A DNA stretch of 64,000 nucleotides, taken from Kolteria novifilia. Lineage in GTDB: Bacteria; Planctomycetota; Planctomycetia; Kolteriales; Kolteriaceae. Shown here piece after piece: positions 1 to 8,266 of this stretch (positions within the stretch are counted from its first letter, which is position 1; each line of letters begins with the position of its first letter). Position numbers and translations under genes: made by a program. The stretch lies in contig CP036279.1 in the NCBI GenBank assembly GCA_007748055.1, forward strand, positions 1,488,001 to 1,552,000. The letters run 5' to 3'. A model generated the notes under the pieces. It was given only the letters and a program-made list of their open reading frames with translations, did no database searches and had not been told where the DNA came from.

Positions 1-1151
1 CTCCACAGCTTGATCTCGTTGTCGGCCCCGGCGCTGGCGATCACCTTTCCATCCTTGCGCCACGCGATGCCCAAAACGTGATGGGTGTGACCCTCCATCG
101 AGGCGACTTGCTTGCCGTCGTCGACCGCGAAGACTTTGGCGAACTTGTCGGCGGCTCCCGTCGCGAGGAGTTTTCCATCGGCCGAGTAGTCGATGGACAA
201 CACGACATCACTGTGGGGATCGGGTACCCTACGGACCGGTTCGCCCGACGCCACATCCCAGATCCTCAGCTCGCCCGAGGCGGCGGGAACCCCTCCACCC
301 GTGGCCAGGCGCTTGCCGTCGGGACTAAACCCGAGGGCCGTCACCCGATCGCCGAAGATCCCCGGATTGTCGATCGACCCGATGGTCCGTTCGAGTCGCC
401 ACGACGGCGCACCGTTCTTGTTGTCGCGTTGCCAGATCTTCACCGTGCGGAAGCCGCCACTGGCGAGACGGTGCCCATCGGGACTGAAGGCAAGGGATGC
501 GATGACGTCGAGATGGGCCGGCGGCCGACCATTAGCGGGAACGACGTTCGTCGTCGCGGGATCGTTCAGTTCCGAAGTCGACTCCGCCGAGGCGACCGGC
601 CCGACGAGGAGCCGGTTCCCCCTCCCGAACGCGAGCCAGGTTCCGTCCGGGCTCAGCGCGACCGCGCGGATCGGATGGGTGTCGGGCGGGAGGGGCTGCC
701 AGTCCATTGTCGCGGCGCTCTTCGACGACTCCTTGCCGCCTTCGTCGATCCATCGCTTGAGTAGCCCGAGTTCCTCGGGTGAGAGCGGGGAGGCGTTCAC
801 GTCGTTGTCCAAGGGGGGCATGATCGGCTCTTCGCGATGAGCCGCGACCTTCACGAGCAGGCTCTCGCCCCCCTTTCCCGGAACGAAGGCCGGTCCCGAG
901 TCGCCCCCCTCACGAATCGCGGCGACCGTTTCGAGTGACAGGCTGCCGTCAGCGTCGTTGCCTCGGTGACATGCGGTGCAGTGACTTCGCAGGATCGGAG
1001 CGATTTCCTTGTCGAAGCCGATTCCCTGTCGAGTGATCTCGGCGATGGCGATCGGCTTGACATCATCGTCCGCCCCGACGGCCAGGACGGGACAGAACAG
1101 GAGAAGCATCAGCGACAGGCGGCGTGCGACTCGTGGGAAGGGGCTGGGCAT
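1..1151 (-). CDS. WD40-repeat protein with N-terminal planctomycete cytochrome c domain (partial)
   Basis: Runs off the left edge; about 383 codons are visible, from an ATG at 1151. The N-terminus is a signal peptide (MPSPFPRV, then LMLLLFCPVLA). A single heme motif CTACH follows about 55 residues in, inside the planctomycete cytochrome-c pattern (ILRSHCTACH, later PIMPPLDND and LLKRWIDEGG). After it come WD40-type blades, with phrases such as ALSPDGTWLAF, FSPDGHRLASGG, FSPDGKRLATGG and GHTHHVLGIAWRKDG. It is predicted to be exported; the ligand of the propeller is unknown. It starts 8 bp after the stop of the PPC gene, so it is the third gene of an operon with the PPC and DUF1549/DUF1553 genes. 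The C-terminal blades lie outside the window. Confidence 0.85.
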   Translation of the reverse strand, partial: MPSPFPRVARRLSLMLLLFCPVLAVGADDDVKPIAIAEITRQGIGFDKEIAPILRSHCTACHRGNDADGSLSLETVAAIREGGDSGPAFVPGKGGESLLVKVAAHREEPIMPPLDNDVNASPLSPEELGLLKRWIDEGGKESSKSAATMDWQPLPPDTHPIRAVALSPDGTWLAFGRGNRLLVGPVASAESTSELNDPATTNVVPANGRPPAHLDVIASLAFSPDGHRLASGGFRTVKIWQRDNKNGAPSWRLERTIGSIDNPGIFGDRVTALGFSPDGKRLATGGGVPAASGELRIWDVASGEPVRRVPDPHSDVVLSIDYSADGKLLATGAADKFAKVFAVDDGKQVASMEGHTHHVLGIAWRKDGKVIASAGADNEIKLW

Positions 1152-1159
1152 CGCGGTTC

Positions 1160-4114
1160 CTACTTCGCGTTGGCGGGCGGTGCTTGGGGAGCGGGCGCCG
1201 GGGTGATCTCGACGGTGAGCGTGCGAGCGAGCTTGAGCGTCTGGTTGTTGAACTTGAGCGACAGTTCGATCGGGATCGCGTGACGACCGGTTGGGGTCTC
1301 TCGGATCGCGGCGACCTTGAGGAGCGACTCGCTCGATCCCTTCTCGATTGTCGTCGGCGCGGCCGTGAGTCCCTTCACACTGCCCCCAATGGTAGCCTTG
1401 AGAGTTACCGGATCCGCGAAGCCGAAGAGGCGTTCGACCGCGAGTGGCACGTCGATCGTGGCCCCTTGCTCGAGCCCGACCACATCGGGGAACTGAGTCC
1501 TGACAGGGGCTTCCACGATGGCCAGCGTGATCGAGGGAGAGGGAATCTCGACGCGAATCTTCCTCGGTTTGGCGACGTCGGCGGCTCGCTTGGCAGCGTC
1601 CTCGGATTCCTTCTTCGCCTTCTCGAAGGTCGCGAACTGTTCTCGCTGCCGCTTGAGCTGTTGATCGATTCTTGCTTGCTCGGCCTTCGCACGATCGAGG
1701 GCCGCGCGGGCCTCGGCGAACTGCTTGGTCAGTGTCGCGATCTCCTTGTCGACGGCCGCCTTCTCCTCGGGCTTGATCGTCGTCAGCTTGGCACGCGCCT
1801 CCTTCTCCCGTTGCTCGAGTTGTTTTGTCGCGGCTAGCTGCTTGGTGATCTCTGCCGCGAGGCCCTTCTGTCGCTTATCGACTTCCGCGATCTCTTGGCC
1901 AAGGTTGGCGGTCGCCGCGATGGCACGCTTCTTTCGTTCTTCCGCCCGAGCGGCCGCCCCTGGGGTCCGACGATAGGGGACGGTCGCCTGGGCCCGGAGG
2001 TACGAACTGAACGTTCCCAGCGGTGCGGCGGACTCGACGGTGACGGCGATCGTGCCCTCCGACTTGTCCTTGGCGATCGTTACCGCCGCCGCTTTTGCCC
2101 TCGGGGGGAGGTTGACGGGGGTGAGGACAACGGCTTCCTTGAAGTCGCCGCGCCTCTTGATTCGCACGGGAATCTCGAGCTTTCCGGCCCGCGACGTCTC
2201 GAGGATCGGCGTACCGAGTCCGACGGAGAAGGGATAGGACTCCGCCGCTCCGACCCCGAGCATCAACCGGCTTGCCAACCTCGTGTCACCCGAGTGCTGA
2301 TCGCGCACGGCCGACTCGACCAACGTCCCGGCGCTGGCCTCATGGGTCACTTCCCGCTTGTCGATCGTCGCCTTTCCCACAATGCGCCAGGGGCCCGCGA
2401 ACGCCGGGGCGTTGTCGTCGGCCCGGAGAATGAGCGATCCGCGCGATTGACCGGGCGCGATCGTGATCGGTGATGCCGAGACGCCCTGAGGCAGGCCCTC
2501 CGCGGTGAGGACGATGGGGCCAGAAAAGCCGTCGCGACGAAAGGCGAGAACCTCGACGCGATCGGTTTGGCCACGCCGAAGGAATGTCGACCACAGCGCC
2601 GACCGGTTGCGGTCGCTGGTGATTTGCCGCGGAATCGCGATGAGATTGAAGTCGGGGACCGCGCGTCGAATCAGCAAGCGGTAGCCGTCGCGCGCTTTCG
2701 TGGAGAGGCCGCCGAACTGATCATAGACGAGAACTCGGTAAGTCCCGTCCTCGGGAATGCTCAACCGAAAGGTCGGATCGTCGGAGTGGGTCGACGTGAC
2801 GAAATCGGCCCCCGCCGGCACGGCGTCATCGGTTTCGGTGAGTTGGCGTCGGTTGGGAGAGACTTGTTCGACGACGAGGAGGGGATCCGTTGGCTGTCCG
2901 AGACGTTGGGCGACGACGTCGATGACGAATTGTTCGCCACGATTGCCATCGAAGAGAAACCAGTCACGATCCGCGGAGTGATCGAAACGCCCGGCGACTT
3001 CGCACGGGATGGGGATTCGGTGGGCACTGTCGGGATGATCGTTGGGTTCGTGCTCGCGAACAATCGCTTCGGTCGCGATCCCGAGCCGAAGGGGATTCGA
3101 GGGCCCCCGCCGAGCGGGGAGTCGATAGGTGAAGCTGTCGATGAAAGCGTCGCTTACGGGGGGAAAGCTCGTCTCTCGAGGGCGATCGTTTCCGGCGCCG
3201 GGAGGAACGTCGACGAGGACGCTGAGCCTTTGTAGGTTCGGGTCGCCGTCGTCTCGCTTGGAACGGGGAGCACCGCCGGGGAGATTGTAGCCGTAGAGGG
3301 TGAAGCTCGATCGCCGGCCGGCCGGTCCCGCAAGGGGAAACGCGGAGGTGACTAACGGTTTGGTCGACAGCTCGAGTCGATAGGGATAACGGGCCCCTCC
3401 GGCATAGCGGATGTCCTCGACGCGAAGCACGTAGTCGCCATCGGCCGGCAAGAGGGCATGCAACAGTGGGTCCTTGGAGAAGACCGGGCGGCTCTTCGCC
3501 AAGGCTTGCCCGTCGGGATCGAGGAGTACGAGTCGGGCTTCGATCTCCGAGTCGATGCGCTGGCCGAGGAGCTGCGCGGTCAGCGATTGGCCCTTCTTGC
3601 CTTGGAAGTGATAGAGGTCCTGATCGCCGGGACTGTCGATCCGCCCATTGATTGTCGTGTCGAGTGACACCTCCTGGGCATCGGCGGGCTTGCTGTTGGG
3701 TTCCTTCTCTTCGGCCTCGGGGGACAGCCCCACCGCGAAGATTCTCGGGTTGGAGACCCCGAAGTGGCCGACCGCCCTGACTTCGTAGAGGCCCGGTGGG
3801 ATCTCCTTTGCGATGTTGACGGTAAAGCGATTGGTGACGAGTTGCTCGCCCTCTTCGAAGAGTGCGGGAGCGCGCTTGTGCGGGGTCGCCGAGATGCCCG
3901 GATGGGAGAAGAGAAGCCGATCGACCTCGTCGAGGTCAGAGCCCTCGATCGTCACCGCGGTGCTGGTACCCCGTTGGGCCCCCGCGGGCCGAATCGTGGC
4001 TAGACGAGCGACAGGTAGGTTCGCGATCGCCGTCCCCGTTAAGAGAACGGTAACGCCGATCGACCACGCGAACGGGATCGTCCGCGCGGGCTTCATGGGT
4101 CGGTGAGGCGACAT
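1160..4114 (-). CDS. Secreted protein with pre-peptidase C-terminal (PPC) domains and a coiled coil
   Basis: 984 residues; ATG at 4114 is preceded by GGAGG with 5-nt spacing. A signal peptide ends near residue 33. Residues about 40-130 look like an Ig/IPT-type fold. Two PPC-type domains are visible from their EPN...DQDLYHF and EPNDHPDSA...DRDWFLF signatures (about 135-240 and 355-470). Residues about 730-860 form a long, charged, Lys/Glu/Ala/Gln-rich coiled coil (EERKKRAIAA through AKKESEDAAKRAADVAKP), followed by a C-terminal beta-rich domain. No catalytic motif is seen. Such PPC proteins commonly sit beside DUF1549/DUF1553 genes in planctomycetes. It is the middle gene of the operon and probably acts outside the cytoplasmic membrane; the function is unknown. 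Confidence 0.85.
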   Translation of the reverse strand: MSPHRPMKPARTIPFAWSIGVTVLLTGTAIANLPVARLATIRPAGAQRGTSTAVTIEGSDLDEVDRLLFSHPGISATPHKRAPALFEEGEQLVTNRFTVNIAKEIPPGLYEVRAVGHFGVSNPRIFAVGLSPEAEEKEPNSKPADAQEVSLDTTINGRIDSPGDQDLYHFQGKKGQSLTAQLLGQRIDSEIEARLVLLDPDGQALAKSRPVFSKDPLLHALLPADGDYVLRVEDIRYAGGARYPYRLELSTKPLVTSAFPLAGPAGRRSSFTLYGYNLPGGAPRSKRDDGDPNLQRLSVLVDVPPGAGNDRPRETSFPPVSDAFIDSFTYRLPARRGPSNPLRLGIATEAIVREHEPNDHPDSAHRIPIPCEVAGRFDHSADRDWFLFDGNRGEQFVIDVVAQRLGQPTDPLLVVEQVSPNRRQLTETDDAVPAGADFVTSTHSDDPTFRLSIPEDGTYRVLVYDQFGGLSTKARDGYRLLIRRAVPDFNLIAIPRQITSDRNRSALWSTFLRRGQTDRVEVLAFRRDGFSGPIVLTAEGLPQGVSASPITIAPGQSRGSLILRADDNAPAFAGPWRIVGKATIDKREVTHEASAGTLVESAVRDQHSGDTRLASRLMLGVGAAESYPFSVGLGTPILETSRAGKLEIPVRIKRRGDFKEAVVLTPVNLPPRAKAAAVTIAKDKSEGTIAVTVESAAPLGTFSSYLRAQATVPYRRTPGAAARAEERKKRAIAATANLGQEIAEVDKRQKGLAAEITKQLAATKQLEQREKEARAKLTTIKPEEKAAVDKEIATLTKQFAEARAALDRAKAEQARIDQQLKRQREQFATFEKAKKESEDAAKRAADVAKPRKIRVEIPSPSITLAIVEAPVRTQFPDVVGLEQGATIDVPLAVERLFGFADPVTLKATIGGSVKGLTAAPTTIEKGSSESLLKVAAIRETPTGRHAIPIELSLKFNNQTLKLARTLTVEITPAPAPQAPPANAK

Positions 4115-4205
4115 CGGTCCTCCGGTGGTCGCGCGACGGACTTGGGTCCGTGCGAGGTCAGTCGCCAGCGAGTCGATGGATGGTCATTGACGACCGAACG
4201 CTGGC

Positions 4206-6701
4206 TCAGTGGTTGAACAGAAACTCTTTCGAGTTGATGAGGGCCCAAAGGAGATCCTGGAAGGCTTGGTCCTGGCTATCGCGGTGGCTCTCGAGGTGTT
4301 GCTTCGCGATCGTCCGTTCCTCCTGGCTTGGAGGACGTGCGAAAACCGTCAGGTAGAGTTCGCGAATCTTCTCGTCGTCCTGCTTTTCCTTCGCGCCGGC
4401 GAGGCGAATCGCTCGTCCCTCGGAGGAGTGGAGTTTCTCTTGGACCTCCTTCGAGTTGAGCAGGTGAAGGCTCTGGGCGATCGTCACGTCGCCCGATCGC
4501 TCGCATTCGCATGCGCTGCTCGAACGTGGTCGGCCGAAGACTTCCAGGAAGTAACTGTTGACACCGGTGTCGGGTAGCTCGACCGCCCTCGTTCCGGGAG
4601 GGACTTTGTCGAACCGGGGGACCGCGCCGGTCGCGTGGCTCACCGCGTCATAGAGGATCTCGGCGGTCAGTCGTCTCGGATAGAACCGCGAGAAATTGCG
4701 GGTGTCCTTCGCGTTGTGCGCGTTGGGAGTCGAACTGAGTTGGTACGCATTGGATCGGCAGATCGTCCGCGCTAAGTCCTTGAGGTCGAAGCCGCTCTCC
4801 TTGAAGTGTTGAGACATCGAGCGGAGCAGGGCCGGGTTCGACGACGGGTTGGTCACCCGCATGTCATCTTCCGGATCGACCAGGCCGCGTCCGAAGAAGT
4901 GCTTCCAGTAGCGGTTGACCAGCGCGGGCGCGAAGTAGGGGTTCTCCTTCGCGGTCATCCAATCGACCAGCGCGTGCCGAGGGTCTTGATCCGCACCGAG
5001 GTCGATGGGTTCGCTACCCAGTCCCGTGGGCGCGAGCTGCTTGCCGCTCTTCGGGTTCCGCGCGGAAGCTTTTCCGCGGCGATGGTAGATGCGTGGCTCA
5101 TCGTCGGTCCGCAGGCCGTTGGTGCCCTGCTTGCGCCCGACGCGAGAGAAGAAGGCGGCGAAGCCGTAGTAGTCGCGCTGGCTCCAGGTCTCGAAGGGGT
5201 GGTGATGGCAGCGGGCACACTGGATCCGCATTCCGAGAAAGAGCTGGGCGACGTCCTCGGTCTGTTGTTCCTGAGTCTTGACATCGCGGTACCAAACGAC
5301 CGGCGGATGATAGGCGGCATCCCCCGAAGCGGTGATGATCTCATGCACGAACCGATCGAAGGGTTTGTTCTCGTCGAGCGAGTCGCGAATCCAGTGGTAG
5401 AAGGCGTAGGTGCCCCTGATGTGGCTGTCCTTGCCACGCTTGTTGCGGAGCACCGCACTCCACTTGGTCGCGAAGTTCTCCGCGTAGTCGCGCGAGGCGA
5501 GCAGTTCGTCAATCTTGAGGTCACGCTTCGACGGGTTGGTGTCGGCGAGAAACTGCTCCACTTCCTCGACCGTCGGCAGCCGCCCCGCGAGGTCGACGCA
5601 CACCCGCCGTAGGAACGTCGCATCGTCGCAGCGCGGCGAGGGGGGGATCCCGAGATCCTTGAGCTTGGCGAAGACGTGCTCGTCGATGAAGTTGCGCGGT
5701 TGTGGCATCGACGCGATGGGCACCCCGAGTGGAACGCTGCCGCGAAAGACCGCGACGTGTCCTTGGTAGCGGGCCATGATCGCCACGTCACCGGCGGCGC
5801 CGAGAGTTTCGACGAGTCCGGTCTCGCTGACCGTCGCCATCTCGGTGTCGTTGGAGTCGTATTGGGCCTCGCGGGTGACGTCGTCACTGCCGCCGTCGTT
5901 GTAGTGAGCGACGATCGCCAGTTGCTGGTGTCCGCTCTTGCCGAGCCGGCGCTCCTTGGGGAAGACCTCGATTCGCTCGACGACGGGAGCGTCCTTCGAG
6001 CCGAGCGGCATTCCTTGTTCGATCCAGCGACGGAGGAGACGGTACTCGGGCGAGTCGATCGCGAGCCGTTCGCCGCCGCCGTGGGCCATCTTGTTGATGG
6101 CTTTCTGGAGCAAGAGGCTGTGATCGGGAGCGGCGGGGAAGACGCGTCGGCCGCCCGCCTCCTTGACGATATACTCGTAGTCCTCCGACGGGACGAATCC
6201 CAGGAGCGAGAGCTTGAAGCCGTTCTGGCCGGTTGATTTCCCGTGACATCCACCACCGTTGCACCCGAACTTGGTGAAGATCGGGACGATCTGGTTGGCG
6301 AAGTTGATGCTCGGCGGCTGGGTCAAGTCGGTGACCCGCGCCGCGATCGTGGCTCGCTTGCCCGCTGGTCCTTCGGCGATGATCCGCGCCGTTCCCTCCG
6401 CCAGTGGAGCGACTTGGCCCGTGCTGTCGATCGTGACGATGCCTCGCGGTTCGGCGTGGTAACTCACCGCGGCGGTCACGTCCTTGGGATCAGCACTGGG
6501 CGAGTGAGCGGTGACGATGAGTTGATGCCGAGCGTCCGGCCCGCGAAGGTGGACCTCGGTGTTCGGCTCGAATCGCAGGGATGCGGATTCCTTCGTGTTG
6601 GCCGTGTTGGAGGTTGGCGTCGGCGCCGCCGCGACCGCGACCGCGAGGCCCGTGGCAAGTGACGAGACCAATATTCCCAACGTTAAGAAAGTGTTTCGCA
6701 T
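4206..6701 (-). CDS. DUF1549/DUF1553 domain protein with Ig-like (Big2) domains and heme-like motif
   Basis: About 831 residues from the ATG at 6701, chosen because GGAG lies 9 nt upstream; ATGs at 6716 and 6746 lack one. Order: signal peptide (MRNTFLTLGILVSSLATGLA), Big2-like domain (VTIDSTGQVAPLAEGTARI), cysteine motif FGCNGGGCHGK with planctomycete cytochrome context (GFKLSLLGF), second Big2-like domain, DUF1549 (FIDEHVFAKL, CVDLAGRLPT), then DUF1553 (ARCHHHPFETW, ALVNRYWKHFFGRGLV, LARTICRSNAYQLSS). The first motif is CX4CH, not CX2CH, which is usual for this subgroup. The family is planctomycete-typical and thought to be exported; its reaction is not established. First gene of the operon, 91 bp upstream of the PPC gene. 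Confidence 0.88.
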   Translation of the reverse strand: MRNTFLTLGILVSSLATGLAVAVAAAPTPTSNTANTKESASLRFEPNTEVHLRGPDARHQLIVTAHSPSADPKDVTAAVSYHAEPRGIVTIDSTGQVAPLAEGTARIIAEGPAGKRATIAARVTDLTQPPSINFANQIVPIFTKFGCNGGGCHGKSTGQNGFKLSLLGFVPSEDYEYIVKEAGGRRVFPAAPDHSLLLQKAINKMAHGGGERLAIDSPEYRLLRRWIEQGMPLGSKDAPVVERIEVFPKERRLGKSGHQQLAIVAHYNDGGSDDVTREAQYDSNDTEMATVSETGLVETLGAAGDVAIMARYQGHVAVFRGSVPLGVPIASMPQPRNFIDEHVFAKLKDLGIPPSPRCDDATFLRRVCVDLAGRLPTVEEVEQFLADTNPSKRDLKIDELLASRDYAENFATKWSAVLRNKRGKDSHIRGTYAFYHWIRDSLDENKPFDRFVHEIITASGDAAYHPPVVWYRDVKTQEQQTEDVAQLFLGMRIQCARCHHHPFETWSQRDYYGFAAFFSRVGRKQGTNGLRTDDEPRIYHRRGKASARNPKSGKQLAPTGLGSEPIDLGADQDPRHALVDWMTAKENPYFAPALVNRYWKHFFGRGLVDPEDDMRVTNPSSNPALLRSMSQHFKESGFDLKDLARTICRSNAYQLSSTPNAHNAKDTRNFSRFYPRRLTAEILYDAVSHATGAVPRFDKVPPGTRAVELPDTGVNSYFLEVFGRPRSSSACECERSGDVTIAQSLHLLNSKEVQEKLHSSEGRAIRLAGAKEKQDDEKIRELYLTVFARPPSQEERTIAKQHLESHRDSQDQAFQDLLWALINSKEFLFNH

Positions 6702-7040
6702 CGTCGATCTCCGCATCGATCGGGGATCCGGCTTGGGATGATTCATGCAAGGGGCGTCGTCGCGTGAAGGAGAGAGTCCGTCGTGCGACGGCCTCGCGGA
6801 AGAACACAGGTAGGTTCACACAGGCTTGATGTCGTTGATGTTCGCCCACGCCCAACATTGAATTGTGGCTCGCGGATGGAACCTTTTCAAGCGGAATTGA
6901 GGGCGGAATCGACATGGGCAAGCGATTGTCCCGCGCCGAGGAAGGAGCCACCGGGAGCATCGGCCCGATCCTACCGCCGTCGAACCGTCCGGCCCAACAA
7001 TTCGTTGATTGAAGCCGGCAGCGAATAGATCAACGGGCCG
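6702..7040. other. Intergenic region upstream of the DUF1549/DUF1553 operon
   Basis: No convincing gene. It should hold the promoter of the minus-strand operon starting at 6701 and the 3' end of the gene ending at 7041. The only structure I see is a short repeat at 7003-7046, listed separately. Short ORFs here have no recognisable domain and no good ribosome binding site. Confidence 0.6.
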
Positions 7041-7046
7041 CTAGGC
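7003..7046 (+). repeat. Short interspersed repeat with arms CGTTGAT / ATCAACG
   Basis: Contains GCCGGCAGCGAATAGATCAA followed by CGGGCCGCTAG, preceded by CGTTGAT. The arms CGTTGAT and ATCAACG can pair. The core GGCAGCGAATAGATCA recurs at 33203-33253 on the same strand and at 20724-20760 on the other strand. All three copies are in or beside intergenic DNA. Confidence 0.6.
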
Positions 7047-8165
7047 TTTCTCGGGGGGAGCAATTGCCGCGGTGCCGGTCTCGCCGGTGAGCTGGAAGAA
7101 CCTCTCGATCGAACCGGCTTGATCGGCCAAGTCGATCATGTCGTGAGCGGGAGAGCGTCCGTGATGGAGTCGTTGTCTCATCACCTCCAACGGCGTCGCG
7201 TCGAAGTCGTGCGATGCGAGGACATGCTCGCAGGCGTCGATCGCCTCCCAAGCCCCATCGCGAGTCTCGCGTCGCGTCAGGCCGTCGATCGACACGCGAC
7301 GGAGCTGTTGGGCGCAGTGCGTGGAGGTGGCTCGACCCGGAAGTGCCTCGTCCAGTAGAAGTCCGAGCCAGAGCAGCAAGTGAGCCTTGAAATCCTCGAG
7401 GCACGGGGGCATCTCGAACGTCTTAAACTCCAGACGGCGACGTTCCTCGGGGTGTGGTTCGATGACGGCGCCAACCTGCGAACGTCGATAGGTTCGCACG
7501 GAGTAGCCGGTACGCCCTCCCGGGATCCAACGTTGTCCCTCGTAGAGTGGCGAGGAAAGCGTCAGCGCCGTCAGGGCGGGAGCGTAGCAGTGCGTCTTGG
7601 CGAAGAGGTCGTCCATATCGAGTCGTTGGTGGAGGCGTTTGGGCAGGCTCACGTTGATGTCCGGTCCGAAGGTCGTCATCGCCACCATCGACCAGCGCCA
7701 GTAGTCTTCGCGGCGTTTATTCCGGGGGCCGGAAAAGTCCTTCGCCGTCGGGTGATGGGAGATCGCCGTCGCGTACATGCCGGCGTCTTCAAGCACCTCT
7801 TGGAGTCGGTCGAAGAGCAAGCGAAGGGATCGGACGCATTCGTCGATGGATGTCGAGATCGGCGTTCGGATCTCGATTCCCTTGGGCAACAAGTCGACCG
7901 GTTGGAACTCCGGATCGGGGAGATGGTAGCCTTCGACGACGTAGGGCATGCGTTTGCGATGGGGCGGTTCGACCTCAAGTCCGTCCAGGCTGCCCAGGTC
8001 GTCGCAGGGGATGGACTCCAGCAGCGCGTTGAGCTTCTCGAAGGATAGGTCATCCTTCCAAAGGGGACGGTGGCTGTCGCTGTCGACGAGCAGGTACTCC
8101 GCTTCGATCCCAAAGCCAAAGTCGTCGTCGGTGAGCAAGGGGAGACTCCTCTTGTGGGCGAACAC
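7041..8165 (-). CDS. Glutamate-cysteine ligase family 2 (GCS2/YbdK-type) carboxylate-amine ligase
   Basis: About 374 residues. The reading frame is open to 8312, but that start would overlap the upstream gene. The GTG at 8165 has GAGGGA about 10 nt upstream and places the family's N-terminal strand correctly (DDDFGFGIEAEYLLVD, the GxExE-type metal/ATP signature of GCS2). Later matches are GIEIRTPIS, ISHHPTA, GPDINVSLP and RTYRRSQVG. GCS2 enzymes join an amine, classically the amino group of cysteine, to the gamma-carboxylate of glutamate using ATP. Many members are uncharacterised YbdK-like ligases, so the substrate is uncertain. It lies 101 bp after the membrane-protein gene, and that gap contains a hairpin repeat. 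Confidence 0.8.
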   Translation of the reverse strand: MFAHKRSLPLLTDDDFGFGIEAEYLLVDSDSHRPLWKDDLSFEKLNALLESIPCDDLGSLDGLEVEPPHRKRMPYVVEGYHLPDPEFQPVDLLPKGIEIRTPISTSIDECVRSLRLLFDRLQEVLEDAGMYATAISHHPTAKDFSGPRNKRREDYWRWSMVAMTTFGPDINVSLPKRLHQRLDMDDLFAKTHCYAPALTALTLSSPLYEGQRWIPGGRTGYSVRTYRRSQVGAVIEPHPEERRRLEFKTFEMPPCLEDFKAHLLLWLGLLLDEALPGRATSTHCAQQLRRVSIDGLTRRETRDGAWEAIDACEHVLASHDFDATPLEVMRQRLHHGRSPAHDMIDLADQAGSIERFFQLTGETGTAAIAPPEKA

Positions 8166-8187
8166 TTGCGTTGGTCCCTCTCCGCGT

Positions 8188-8226
8188 TCGGGTGACGCTG
8201 GCCGCTTGTCAGCCTGTGCCCAGGGG
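8188..8226 (+). repeat. Degenerate dispersed hairpin element (GTTCGGGTG...GCTTGTCAGCC type)
   Basis: Shares GTTCGGGTG, then GCTTGTCAGCC and GTGCC, with the copy at 33112-33150 and, on the opposite strand, 57462-57505. The left stem arm has diverged, so pairing is poor. It lies between the stop of the membrane protein and the GTG start of the GCS2 gene, just upstream of the ligase ribosome binding site. Confidence 0.5.
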
Positions 8227-8266
8227 TCAGGACTCCACCGCAGCGGACTCAAGTTAAACCAGCCCG